From: an uncultured Clostridia bacterium
GTDB taxonomy: Bacteria > Bacillota > Clostridia > TANB77 > CAG-508
Reading direction: 5' to 3'
DNA: 40,986 nucleotides
Assembly: GCA_947589065.1 (NCBI GenBank)
Contig: CANPZM010000011.1
Location: 1-40,986 of the forward strand
In this document: positions 26,495 through 38,400 of the stretch, one piece after another
Layout of the letters: the number at the start of each line of letters is the position of its first letter
Position numbering within the stretch: the stretch's first letter is position 1
Program-made: the position numbers and the translations under genes
The notes under the pieces: model-generated
Databases searched by the model: none
What the model saw: the letters and a program-made list of their open reading frames with translations, nothing else
What the model was told of the DNA's origin: nothing

Positions 26495-29400
26495 ATGAAT
26501 TATAAATTAATCATGCAAAAATTGAATAATTTAATAAACAAAAAGCAAGTCATAATTTGTATGGTAATTTTATGTTTTATTTTAAGCATAACATTAGTTT
26601 TTTTTGCTACAAAAGGAATTAATAATGTGATAAATGATGAACATGAAAGTGCACTAAAGTTAGAAAAAACAGAATCAAGTAATTTGATTAATGATGAACC
26701 AAAAAATGAATCAACAGAAAAAACTATAGAAATAATGGCAAAAGATACTGAAACTGGAAAGATATTAGATGATACCCTTTTTGGAATATATAGTGATAAA
26801 AATTGTAAAACATTAATAGAGACATTAAAGATATCAGAGGAAAAATCAGTAAAGTCTAAAAAACTTGAATCAGGTCAATATTGGATAAAAGAATTAGATG
26901 TACCTATTAACTATAAAATTGATAATACAGTAAAGCAAGTGACAATAGAAAATAAAGCAATGCAAGTAGAATATCAAAATATGCCAGTTGGTTTTATTCA
27001 AGTAACAAATTTAGATAGTGAAAAAAATGTAGCTTTGTCTAATACAAAATTTGGTATATATGGAAATGAGAATTGTTCACAATTAGTGCAAACAATTGAA
27101 ACTAATGCTAAAGGAACAATTATGTCACAGGTACTAGATGCAGGAGAATACTACATTAAAGAATTAGAGACGATAAAAAATTATAAAATAAGTGATGAAA
27201 TAAAAAAAGTTAGAATATGGAAGCCAGGAATAGTTGAGACTGTTGAGTATAGAAATATTCCTGAAGGATATATTGAAATATCTAAAATAGACCAAAAAAC
27301 AAATGAATTAATAAAAAATTCAGAATTTAAAATATATCAAGATGAATCTTGTAAAGATGAAATTGATACAGTATATACACAAGCTGATGGAAAAGCTAAA
27401 AGTAAATTACTAAGTGCAGGAACTTATTACATAAAAGAAGTAAAAGCAGATGACTATTATGAAGTAGATTCAAGTATAAAAAAAGTAAAAATTTCTAAGG
27501 CAGGAGAAATAGAAAAAGTAGAATGCAAAGGCTTATCATATAAGGGTAATATAACAGTAGTAAGCAAAGATAAAGGTACAGAGACTCCAATAACATCAAA
27601 AGATACTGTATTTGCTTTATATGAATGGTCAGAGAAAGATAAAAAATGGATTAAACCAATTCATATTGATAAAAATCAATTTAATGGATTAGTTTCAGAT
27701 AACCAAGGGTATAAACTAAAAGAAGAAACAGCAGGTACAAAAGGAACTTATAAAACGGGTGATTTGTATTGGAATAAGTCAAATCAAGGAAAATATAAAG
27801 TAGTAGAATATTCAACTCCATCTGGTTATACTGAAAATAAAAAATGGGAACAAGAAATAATAATAACCCAAAATAATACTGAAGAATATTATGATGTTAA
27901 AAATATTGAAGTAAAGGGAACCATAAGATTAAAAGTACTTGATAGTGAAATTAATTATAAAAATAAAAAAGAAAATTTAGCACAGGGGGATGGAACTTTA
28001 AAAGGAGCTACTTATGGAATATATGCTAAAGAAAATATATTAAGAACAGATACTCAAGAAATATTATATCAATCAGGAGCAATAGTAGATGAAAAATCAA
28101 CTAACGATAATGGAGTAATAACTTTTGATAATTTATGTTTAGGAAAATATTATATTCAAGAAATCGCTCCATCAACAGGTTATTTAGCAGATAAAAGAAA
28201 GTATGATGTAGATTTAAAGCAATATTATTCAGAAAATTACTATAATAAAAAGGATAGAACAACAGCAAATATAGTTTATCTAAATAAGAAAAAAGATGAA
28301 TTATATGATAATCCAAATGGATATATATTATCAAAACAAACAGTTATAAAACAACCAGTAAAAATAGAAAGATTAACTACTAAAGTAAAAAAGCAAAATG
28401 AAACAGTAAAAGTAGAAAATGCACAATTTGAGATATATTTAGTTAGTAAGTTAAAGGTAAACCAATATTGTACATATACAGAAATACTAAACAAATATTA
28501 TGATGCAAAAACCAAGAAATATAATTTGCCTAAAAATGCATTAGCAATGACATATGAAAAAGATAAAAATGGAAAGGCTATATCAACTATTGGAACAAAA
28601 TCTAGTGGAGAAGTAATATCTCCTAAATTGGCATATGGTAGATATGTTGTAATAGAAGTAAGTGACAAATCAAAATTAAAGACAAAAGATAAAGAGAAAA
28701 TAGAAAAAGATTTATCATTACCATTTTTTATTGAAATTACGGAAAATAATAAAACTCCAATAAATAAGACTGTTATAACAGATGAACATATGAAGGCATA
28801 TGTTGAAGTAAAAAATAGTGATTCACGAACAGGAAAAACTATTAAAAAATCAGGAGCTAAATATTTATTATATAAAATAACGACAAGTAATAAGGAAATA
28901 GATGGAGAAGTATTATCAAGAGATTTGGTAACACAGCAGACTTCAATAGATGATGGAATATTAGGCACAGAGGAAAATCCTTATACAACAGATGAGAACG
29001 GAAAATTCATCACACCACAAGCGTTGGATATTGGACTATATGAATTGGTACAAGTACAGGCACCAGAACAATATACATTATTTGGATATGAGAAATATAC
29101 AAATATAGGTAAATTTCAAGATGGCTATATATATAAAGGAAAAATAAAAAACGGAATACAAAAAACAATAAAATTTAAAATTGCTAAAACATCAGAATAT
29201 GAAAGAGATCCTAGTCTAGTGACTGAAACGGAAGATGGAAAAGTAAAAGTAGGAAATAAGATAATAATAGAACAATATAATAGTCCTCAGACAGGAACTT
29301 TAGAATTAAATAAAGTTGGAGAAGTATTAGACAGTGTAGTTAAAGATAATGGAATAAAAGAATTTAAATATATTGAAAAGGGAATGCAGGATGTAGAATT

Positions 29401-31978
29401 TGGAATATATGCAGCAGAAGATATTTTAACAAATGATAACCAAATAGATGAGAATGGTGCAAGAACAAAATATTATAATAAAAATCAAAAAATACAGGAT
29501 GTAAAAACAGATACATATGGAAAAAATTTTGTAGATAATTTACCAATAGGTCAATATTATATAAAAGAAAATGAAACGAAAAATGGATTTATATTAAGTA
29601 ATGAAAAAAGATTTTTTACAATAACTCCAGAAAATTTAGATAAAGACAAACTAGTGGATGGAGAAATGCAAAAGACTCCAATAATATGTGCAGAAAATGA
29701 AGTAGAAAAAGATGGCGAAAAACAAACCTCTATAAAACAAACAAATCAAAAACAAAAAATTGAAATTGTAATAGAACATATGGATATAGAGCATCCAGAA
29801 ACAAAATTACAAGGTGCAAAATTAAAATTATATGCACAAGATGATATAAAAAATGATAATGGTGATGTTATAATTGAAAAAGATGAATTTATAGCAGAAG
29901 CAACAAGTAATGAAGAAGGAAAAACACAATTTAATTTAGATATACCATTAGGCAAATATTATATAAAAGAAGTAAATTCAGCTAAAGGATATGCAACAAA
30001 TGGTAAAAATGAAATATTAATAAATGCTGAATATTCTCCAGAAGATAAGGAAAAAATTGTTGTTAATAAGGTTATAAAAAATCAAAAAATAAAAGTCAAC
30101 ATAAAAGTAGTTGATGAAGAGACAAGACAAAAATTAGTAGGTACAACAATAATATTAAAAGACGAAAATGAGGAACAAATTGGAGAATATAAAGTAGCTC
30201 CAAATGAAGAAATTACAGTTGAAGGACTAGAAGTAGGAAGAAATTACTTTATAGAAGAAACTCAAGAAAAAGAAAAATATAATAAAGACTTAATAATTCA
30301 TAATATTCAGTCAGATGTGCAAGAAGTGCAAAAAAATAAAACGATAAATGGTTTAATAAAGTTCAAAGTAAAAGATAATGAAAATATTCAAACAGTGACA
30401 ATGAGTAATTTGTCTAAAGTAGGTAATTTACAAATTGAATCTACAGGAGATGTATTAAAGCAGATAACCGAAGAAAATGAAATAAAAAAATTCAATTATG
30501 AAACACAAAGGATTGATACAGCTGTATTCAAATTATATGCTAAAGAAGATATTATTCATCCTGATGGAAAAACAGGAGTTATAGTAAAAGCAGGAACCAA
30601 GGTAGCAGAAGGAAAAACAGAAAAAGGTATTTTAACAATAGTAAAATATAGTGACGAAATAATAAAATTAAATAAAAATCAAGTAAGTAAGATACTAGAA
30701 AGAGGACTTCCTTTTGGTAAATATGAAATTTATGAAGCAACAGTGCCAAAAGGATATTGGCATAATGGTAATAGAATTGAAGTTCAGATAAAACCATCAG
30801 AAGATGAAAATCCAGTAAGCGTAATACAAACGACAGTATTTAATAAAAGACAGATGACTAATATTGGTAAGTTTATTCCAAAATTAACAGTAACTAATAC
30901 TACTGAAAAAGAAATATACCAGACTGGTGAAGAAACTAATTTCAAAATATTAGTAAGAAATGCTGGTACAACAGATTTAAAAAATGTAGAGATAGTAGGA
31001 ACAACAATAGAAGGCGAATTTGATGATAATGATTTAAATTTGTTTGGAAATATTAAAAAAGTAAATAGTAAAACAATAATAGTGGAAGAACTACCAATAG
31101 GAAAAGAAGTAACATTAAATTATAAATGTAAAATTACTGACAACATGAAAGGAAAAATTCAAAATATAATTAATGTTAAAGCAATTCCAATAATATATAG
31201 TTATGAAGAAAATAAAAACGTTGACAAAGAATTAGATCAAATTGAAGAGAAAGCAAAAGAAACAATATATGTACAAAATGAAGAAAATGCTAAAATAATG
31301 ATATCTAAAAAAGCAGTTAAAAGTTCATATGCAATAGGAGAAAAGGCACAGTACAACATAAAAGTGACTAATGTAGGTAAAATGCAATTAAGAAATATAG
31401 TGTTAGAAGATGATTTACCAAATGGAAAATTTGAAAAACAAGAGGGAATAACAGCAGATAAAAATGTAGCAGTTATAGGAAAATTAGAGTCTGGTGAATC
31501 AATAACATTAAAATATGAATATATAATTCCTAAAACAATGGAAATAGAAAGTAAAATACAAAATAATGTTAAAGCAATAGCAAAAGCAACAATAGTAGAC
31601 ATAGCTAAACCAGAAAATTCAAAAATTGAGGAAGTTATGGATCAGGATAGTGAAGAAATAACTGTAATTGAGGAACCAATTGATGAAAATTTAGGAATAA
31701 AGCAGATTGGCAAAAAGGTTCCTGAAACTCCAATAGGTTTGTATGCTAATGAAGATATAAAGATAAGCGGAAAAGTTGTAATTAAAAAAGATGAATTAAT
31801 AGATATAGCAGTAACTGATTCACAAGGAATGGCAAGATTTGAACAAGATATACCAATAGGAAAATATTATATTAAAGAATTAGGAAAATCTAGTAAAAAA
31901 CAAATTGATTCAACAAAAATAAAATCAAATGAAAGAGATTACAAAGTAAAAATAACTAATAAAAATACAGAAAAATAA
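26495..31978 (+). CDS. Giant surface protein C: tandem SpaA (Cna-B-like) domains plus two DUF11-like domains, no C-terminal anchor
   Basis: This 1827-residue protein starts behind AGGAGA. Residues about 20-45 form a strong hydrophobic segment, either an uncleaved anchor or a signal peptide. Three closely similar SpaA-type domains follow (about 78-168, 167-255, 259-345), each with a FGIY or FKIY strand and a Y-x-IKE strand that could form Lys-Asn isopeptide bonds. About eight larger or more divergent SpaA-type domains extend to about 1450. Two DUF11-like domains (about 1463-1590, 1600-1720) and a final SpaA fragment ending KYYIKELG (about 1746-1800) complete it. The C-terminus is polar (ITNKNTEK), with no hydrophobic helix and no sorting motif, unlike A, B and D. 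It has its own terminator. It may be a pilus-like backbone, a membrane-tethered stalk, or a protein that has lost its anchor. Confidence 0.88.
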   Translation: MNYKLIMQKLNNLINKKQVIICMVILCFILSITLVFFATKGINNVINDEHESALKLEKTESSNLINDEPKNESTEKTIEIMAKDTETGKILDDTLFGIYSDKNCKTLIETLKISEEKSVKSKKLESGQYWIKELDVPINYKIDNTVKQVTIENKAMQVEYQNMPVGFIQVTNLDSEKNVALSNTKFGIYGNENCSQLVQTIETNAKGTIMSQVLDAGEYYIKELETIKNYKISDEIKKVRIWKPGIVETVEYRNIPEGYIEISKIDQKTNELIKNSEFKIYQDESCKDEIDTVYTQADGKAKSKLLSAGTYYIKEVKADDYYEVDSSIKKVKISKAGEIEKVECKGLSYKGNITVVSKDKGTETPITSKDTVFALYEWSEKDKKWIKPIHIDKNQFNGLVSDNQGYKLKEETAGTKGTYKTGDLYWNKSNQGKYKVVEYSTPSGYTENKKWEQEIIITQNNTEEYYDVKNIEVKGTIRLKVLDSEINYKNKKENLAQGDGTLKGATYGIYAKENILRTDTQEILYQSGAIVDEKSTNDNGVITFDNLCLGKYYIQEIAPSTGYLADKRKYDVDLKQYYSENYYNKKDRTTANIVYLNKKKDELYDNPNGYILSKQTVIKQPVKIERLTTKVKKQNETVKVENAQFEIYLVSKLKVNQYCTYTEILNKYYDAKTKKYNLPKNALAMTYEKDKNGKAISTIGTKSSGEVISPKLAYGRYVVIEVSDKSKLKTKDKEKIEKDLSLPFFIEITENNKTPINKTVITDEHMKAYVEVKNSDSRTGKTIKKSGAKYLLYKITTSNKEIDGEVLSRDLVTQQTSIDDGILGTEENPYTTDENGKFITPQALDIGLYELVQVQAPEQYTLFGYEKYTNIGKFQDGYIYKGKIKNGIQKTIKFKIAKTSEYERDPSLVTETEDGKVKVGNKIIIEQYNSPQTGTLELNKVGEVLDSVVKDNGIKEFKYIEKGMQDVEFGIYAAEDILTNDNQIDENGARTKYYNKNQKIQDVKTDTYGKNFVDNLPIGQYYIKENETKNGFILSNEKRFFTITPENLDKDKLVDGEMQKTPIICAENEVEKDGEKQTSIKQTNQKQKIEIVIEHMDIEHPETKLQGAKLKLYAQDDIKNDNGDVIIEKDEFIAEATSNEEGKTQFNLDIPLGKYYIKEVNSAKGYATNGKNEILINAEYSPEDKEKIVVNKVIKNQKIKVNIKVVDEETRQKLVGTTIILKDENEEQIGEYKVAPNEEITVEGLEVGRNYFIEETQEKEKYNKDLIIHNIQSDVQEVQKNKTINGLIKFKVKDNENIQTVTMSNLSKVGNLQIESTGDVLKQITEENEIKKFNYETQRIDTAVFKLYAKEDIIHPDGKTGVIVKAGTKVAEGKTEKGILTIVKYSDEIIKLNKNQVSKILERGLPFGKYEIYEATVPKGYWHNGNRIEVQIKPSEDENPVSVIQTTVFNKRQMTNIGKFIPKLTVTNTTEKEIYQTGEETNFKILVRNAGTTDLKNVEIVGTTIEGEFDDNDLNLFGNIKKVNSKTIIVEELPIGKEVTLNYKCKITDNMKGKIQNIINVKAIPIIYSYEENKNVDKELDQIEEKAKETIYVQNEENAKIMISKKAVKSSYAIGEKAQYNIKVTNVGKMQLRNIVLEDDLPNGKFEKQEGITADKNVAVIGKLESGESITLKYEYIIPKTMEIESKIQNNVKAIAKATIVDIAKPENSKIEEVMDQDSEEITVIEEPIDENLGIKQIGKKVPETPIGLYANEDIKISGKVVIKKDELIDIAVTDSQGMARFEQDIPIGKYYIKELGKSSKKQIDSTKIKSNERDYKVKITNKNTEK

Positions 31979-32038
31979 TGAAAAAGCTACTAAATAATTA
32001 GGGAATTAGGCGATTATATAGTTTTTTAATATAAAGAA

Positions 32039-32068
32039 CAAAAGGCGGAAAAAATCCGTCTTTTTTCA
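32039..32068 (+). terminator. Rho-independent terminator after gene C
   Basis: A stem AAAGGCGGA / TCCGTCTTT (one G-U pair) with an A-rich loop is followed by TTTTT. Confidence 0.85.
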
Positions 32069-32075
32069 ATTTTTA

Positions 32076-32127
32076 TATTATAGGAAAGTTCTTTGAACTT
32101 CTATAATATAAAGCATTCCATGAAAAT
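32076..32127. repeat. Partial copy of the dispersed hairpin element
   Basis: ATTATAGGAAAGTTC and GAACTTCTATAAT form a hairpin, followed by ATAAAGCATTCCA as in copy A at 25004-25019. The rest of the element is missing or diverged. As at 23136 and 24977, it lies directly behind a terminator. Confidence 0.65.
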
Positions 32128-32401
32128 ATATAAAATCATGTACTTTAGTATCCGTAAGGCTTTAAAAAGAATAAAAAATGGTATGACTCTGAAATGCTGT
32201 TATATGAACCTGTTCAGGAAAATGAAAAAAATTGAATATTAAATAAATTTATTTAAAAATTAAACAATTTGTAAAATTAAGACAAACATATAATGTCCGT
32301 AAAAACAACTATACTAATATGTAATAAGAGAAGAGTTAGTATATTGAGTTCTATAATTAAAGACTTATATTAAAAATAGAATAATATATTGAAGGGTAAA
32401 A
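32128..32401 (+). other. Upstream region of giant gene D
   Basis: Non-coding and AT-rich. A TATAAT at 32289-32294 could be a -10 box but lacks a good -35 box at normal spacing. An 8-bp inverted repeat, TATACTAA / TTAGTATA, lies at about 32311-32344 in the probable leader. GAAGGG before the ATG at 32402 is a fair ribosome site. Confidence 0.4.
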
Positions 32402-35400
32402 ATGAAAATGAAAGAGAAAAGGATCATACCCAAGTTAATTGCATTAATTATTTCACTTATAGCTTTTTTAGCTGTGTTGATTTTTGCAATTAGTATTAAA
32501 GGAAACGGGATTGGTAAAATAAAACTAAGCGAAATGTTTTATGAAAAAAAGCCATTGCAAACATATCAAGTAAATTTTGTGTTGAATGGAGGAGATTGGA
32601 AAGAAGGCAATTCGTATGGTAGTGGAACTATGCACTATGAAATTGGAACTAGAATTGATGCACCAACTCAAGACAAAGATTATGTATATCCAGGATTCAC
32701 AATTGAAGGATGGTATACAGATTTGCAGTTTGAACATAGATGGGACTTTTCTCAAGACGTAGTTACTCAAGATATAACATTGTATGCAAATTATACAAGA
32801 AATAAATATAAAGTTAAATTTTATAATCAATTTGAAAATGAAGGTTCTGTACCAGAATTATTATACGAACAAGAGGTATATTATGGATACACATTAGTAC
32901 AAGATGGAGATGAATTAGGAGATTATGAATTTAAATATGAAGGACCAAAACCACAACGTGAAAATCATTCTTTTGTTGATTGGATTTCTACTACTGGAAG
33001 TTATACAATAACACAAGATACAAATTTTGTAGCAAGATATACATCAGACTTTATATATGTAATAACTGTAAATTATTTATATGAAAATGGAAGTGTTGCT
33101 GGTAATACTTATGTAAGTACGAAATCAGAAAATGATACATATGATATAGAATCTCCTACTTTTGAAGGATATACGACTAGTGTTGAACGTATATCTGGAA
33201 CTGTTACAAGAGCAGAAGTAGAAAAATTAGAAAAATTAGATTATGTACAAGTTGATTGGAATGAGGAAGCTAAAACGTGTAATATCTTCTTTAATGTAGT
33301 ATATAAACCAGGCTTATCTGGATATGTTGTAAATTATTATCAACAAGAGGTTAATGGAGAAGATTATAAATTTATTTCATCTGAGCAATATGATGATGTA
33401 TATGTAGGTACAGCAGTAGAAGCGAAAGCTTTAACTTATAAAGGATTCCATTTAAATGAACAAAAAACTTCTCTTACAGCAGTTGTAGAAGCTGATGGAA
33501 GTACAGCTATAGATGTATATTATGATAGAAATGTATATTATTTATATTTAAATAATACTGGTGATAAATATTATGAACCAATATCTGTATTATATGGACA
33601 AACAATAAGTGATTTACCAGTTCCAACTAAAGCTGGATATGTTTTTAATAAGTGGGTATGGTCTAATTCATTGAATGGAGCAGAAATACAAAAACCTGAG
33701 ACAATGCCTTTAAATGATTTATATTTAAATGCAACTTGGACTGAAAGAGTTGCCAATTATACTATTTCTTATTATATAGAGAACGCAAATGATAGTAGCT
33801 ATAGAAATATTGGAACAATGTTTGAAGAAACAACTACTGCAACAAATGTAAAAGATATAAGAAACCTTACTAAAGTTATTGAAGATAATTTTAAAGAAGT
33901 TAAATCAGATTATCAATACTTTACATATGATGCAGAATTAACAGCTAAAAGAAACAACAATTTTGACATGGAAGTAAAAGGTGATAGTTCTACTTTAATT
34001 CAAGTTTACTATAAGAGAAATACATATGTACTTGAATTTGATTTAAGTGATAATAGTTATGGAACAAAAGCAGTATTAACTATGAATGATACAAATTATA
34101 CAACGGCTACGCAAAAATATAGTTTTACTGCAAAATATGAACAAGACATAGCTGAGTTATGGCCATCTTATGATAATTTTAAAACACATCCTAAAACAGG
34201 AAATAGAACTTATCAATTTTCTGGATGGAGTGAAACTGGTGCATCATCTAGTTCATTACTTACTTCTAAAAAACTTAAACTTTCTGCTGATATGATTGTT
34301 AATACAACACTTAATGCTAAACAAACATTTACTGCTAATTATAGCCAATCAGGTTATACATCAAATTTATATTATTGTTTTGAAAGTTTTGATCAGACAT
34401 CAACAACGACATCTGATACAAGAAGATTTTATAATGGAAAATACTATGATTCTCAACCTGAATTATATCAAACAGCTTTTTCTTCTAGTACTAATTGGAA
34501 TGCAAAAGAGATAACAGGTGTTGAAAATGTTGGAAAAGACTCTTCAGGTAGTAAATTTTGGTTTTACTATGACAGACATGAGTTCAATATAACATTTTAT
34601 AATGTAGTACAAGATTTTTTGATAAAAACAGTAAAATATAAAGAAAGTGCAAAATCATTGGAAGGTATTGTTCCAGATTCATATCCAGTTGATACTCCAG
34701 GTGATGGAGAGTGGATATTTGAGGGATGGTATAGAGATCCATATTTCCAAACAGAGCTAGAATTAAAAAATGAAGATGGTTCATATAAAGAAATTGAAGA
34801 AAGTCTTACAGTGTATGCAAAGTGGAGTGAACCTTCATATGAAGTAGATTTTAATCTTCAAGGTGGAACTTGGACAGAAGAATCTGAGAACTATAAAGAT
34901 ATAGGAGATAATACTTATCAGTTAACTGTAAAAGAAGGTACTCATATATCAGAACCAGAAACACCAGAAAAATATGGATATAATTTTCTAGGATGGTATT
35001 ATACAACAGAAATAAATGGAGTAGCAACAGAAGTAAGATATTTATTTGAAGAGACACAAGCTGTTTATCATGATATTGTGCTTACAGCAAAATGGTCAAC
35101 AGATCTTTTATTACCATACAAAGTAAAGTACATTAAAGCAGAACTTGATGAAGATGGAAATATGATTACAGATATTAAACAATATAAAAACGGATTTGAA
35201 GAACTTGAAACAGAAAAAGTAGTAAATGATGTATTATTTGGAACAACAATAACAGAAAATGCTTTAAGTATTGTTGATGAAGAAACAGGACAATTTTGGG
35301 TGGTTGATTCAGCTACTAAAAACTTAACTATAAATTCTATGAATGAAGAGGATAATACTATTTATTTCTTCTATCACCTAGTACCAGAACTAAAATATAC

Positions 35401-38400
35401 TATATACTATGTTCAATGGACAGGTAAGGAATATAATAGAGGGGATATACCTGATAAAAGTGAGATGGTAGCTCCTCCAGAAACAGTAACATTAGTATCA
35501 AAAGATGGAACTAGTGTATCTGTAAATGCAATAAATATTCCTGGATATAGTCCTAGATTAACATGGACTAAAGAATTACAACTTATAGCAGATGAAAGTA
35601 AGAATACATTATATTTTTATTATGAGATGAATCATCAAATAGCAACATATAATATAAATTATTACTTTATGGATAAAGATGGTAATTATCCACTTACACC
35701 AAATCACACATCTACAGGTGAACTAGCAATAGGAACAACAGTTATAATAAGCGAATTTAATGACCCAAACCCACCAGATGAAAAATGGTTTAAGGGTCAT
35801 GAATTAGATGAAACTTTAAGTGATATATTTGTTATAATTACAGAAGGAACTTCAACTGTAAATGTTTACTATAAAAATATGATTTATGATGTTAAATATC
35901 ATTTACAAGGAGGAATTTGGGGAGAAAAAGGAGAACCATGGCAACAAGAAACAGAAGAAACATATTTTGAAAAAGTACCATTTACAAATTTAGCACATCA
36001 ACCAAATGTAACACCAAAAAATGGAGATTTCAGATTTTTAGGTTGGTATGAAGTAAAGACAGATGAAAATGGAAAAACAGTAAGTGAAACACCATTTGAT
36101 TTTGAAACACCAATAGAAAATAATGTTGAATTATATGCAATGTGGGCAGAAAGTAAAGAAATAACAGTAACAAAAGTATGGGAAGATGATAATAATAGAG
36201 ATGGAAAAAGGACAGAAGAAGTAACAATATCATTATCAAAAAATGAAGAACCATATAAGGACATCGTATTAAATAAAGAAAAAGTAGGTAAAGATACAAA
36301 TACATGGAAAGAAGAAATGACAGTAGATAAATATGATTATACAAAATATGACATAGTAATGGGATATGAAAATGAAGAAAAACAAGAAATAATCACATCA
36401 GAAGAATTACCAGTAGATACAAAGATATTAGGATTATATGTAAGACCAGAATCAGCACATATTAATAATGGACAAACCAAAGAAGAATTAATAAAAGCAA
36501 TAGTAAAATATGAAGTTGAAGAGAAAAATGTACCAGACTTGTATGAGGCAGAATATAATCAAGAAACATTAACCGTTACAAATAAACATCAACCATCAAA
36601 AATAAATAAAACAGTAACAAAAATATGGAGAGATAACCATGGAGAAGATGGATTAAGAACAGACTATGTAGATGTGCAACTAAAGAAAAATGGAGAAAAC
36701 TATGGAGATAGAGTAAGATTAAGTGATAGTAACTTAAGAGCAGGTAGCCAAGACGAATGGGAATATGAATTCACAGACTTATATCAATATGAAGATGGAG
36801 AAGAAATAGAATGGACAGTAGAAGAATTTAATGCACCAAAGGAATATAGTACAAAATATGTGCAAAAGGATTTAAAAATATATAATGCTTATCCACCAGA
36901 AGTAGATATTTATGTGGAAAAAGTATGGGAAGATGATAATGATAGAGACGGATTAAGAAGCCAAGAAGTAACAGTACAATTAGAAGCAGATGGAAAACCA
37001 TTTGATGAACCAGTAACATTAAACGAGGCAAATAATTGGACACATCAATGGGAATATTTAGAGAAATATAATGATGAAGGAGATGAATATCATTATACAA
37101 TAGAAGAAATATCATCAATACCAAATTATACTAGTACTACAGAGACAAGAGAAACATTATATGAAAGAAGATTTGTAATAACAAATACACATACACCAGC
37201 TACAACAAGTAAGACAGTAACAAAAGAGTGGAGCGATAGTGATGATCAAGATAGAATAAGACCAGACTCAGTAAAAGTACAATTAAAAGCAAATGGAGAA
37301 AATGAAGGAAAAGTAGTAGAACTAAATGATGACAATGGATGGACATACACATGGGATGATTTAAAATTAAATGCAAACCATGGAGTTCCAGTAACATATA
37401 CCGTAGAAGAAGTAGACGTACCTGATGGATATACACCTCAATATGACCAAGAAAACTTGAAAATAACAAATGTTCATGAACCATATACAGTAGAAAAAAC
37501 AGTAGTAAAAGCATGGCAAGACCATAATGATAATGCAGGAGTAAGACCAGACTCAGTACAAGTACAATTAAAAGCAGATGGAACAAATTATGGAGAACCA
37601 AAAACATTAAATGCAGCAAATAATTGGCGAGAGACATGGGAAGACTTACCACAATATAATGAAGGAGAAGAAATAACATATACAGCAGAAGAATTAACAA
37701 CAGCAGAACATTATACAACAGAATATAGTAAAGATACATATGGAATAACAAATAGTTTAGTAAAACATAACTATAAAGTAAAATATTACTATGACGATAT
37801 AGAAGCACCAGAAAAAGAGCATAATGGACAAGCTGATTATGGAGTATCAATAGAAGATTATCCACCAATGGATAAAGATGGATATAAAGTAGGAGATGTA
37901 ATAGGAACACCATTAAAGGTAGATGAAACAGAAGCTGATAATATAATAGAAGTTCATTATGTAAAAAGAAATGACTTAACATATACAATTAGATACATAG
38001 ATGAAGAAACACAACAGCAAATACAAACAGAAAAAGTTGTAAGAAATCAATTATATGACTCAATAGTAAGTACAAGCGGAATGGAAGAAGAAATAGACGG
38101 ATATGACTTTGTAAAAATAGATAAAGAACAAATTAAAATTGGGACAGGTGAAAATATAGTAAATGTATACTATAGAAGACAAAGAGGATTAAGTTATACA
38201 GTAAATTATTTTGATTATGATACAAGGATAAAAATACAAGATCCAAAGGTTATTACAGACAAGACATTTGGAGATATAGTAAAAGCAGAAGATCAAGTTG
38301 AAACAATATATGGATACAAATATCATAGTGCCGACCCAGAGCAAATAACAATAAAAACAACAGTTTCAGAAAATGTTATAAATCTATATTATGTAAAAAA

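Noticed and set aside
29281-29310. SPQTG in the middle of protein C as a sorting motif
   Set aside because: It is internal, with no hydrophobic helix or basic tail after it. The following sequence (GTLELNKVGE) begins another SpaA-type module that recurs later in C without the SPQTG.
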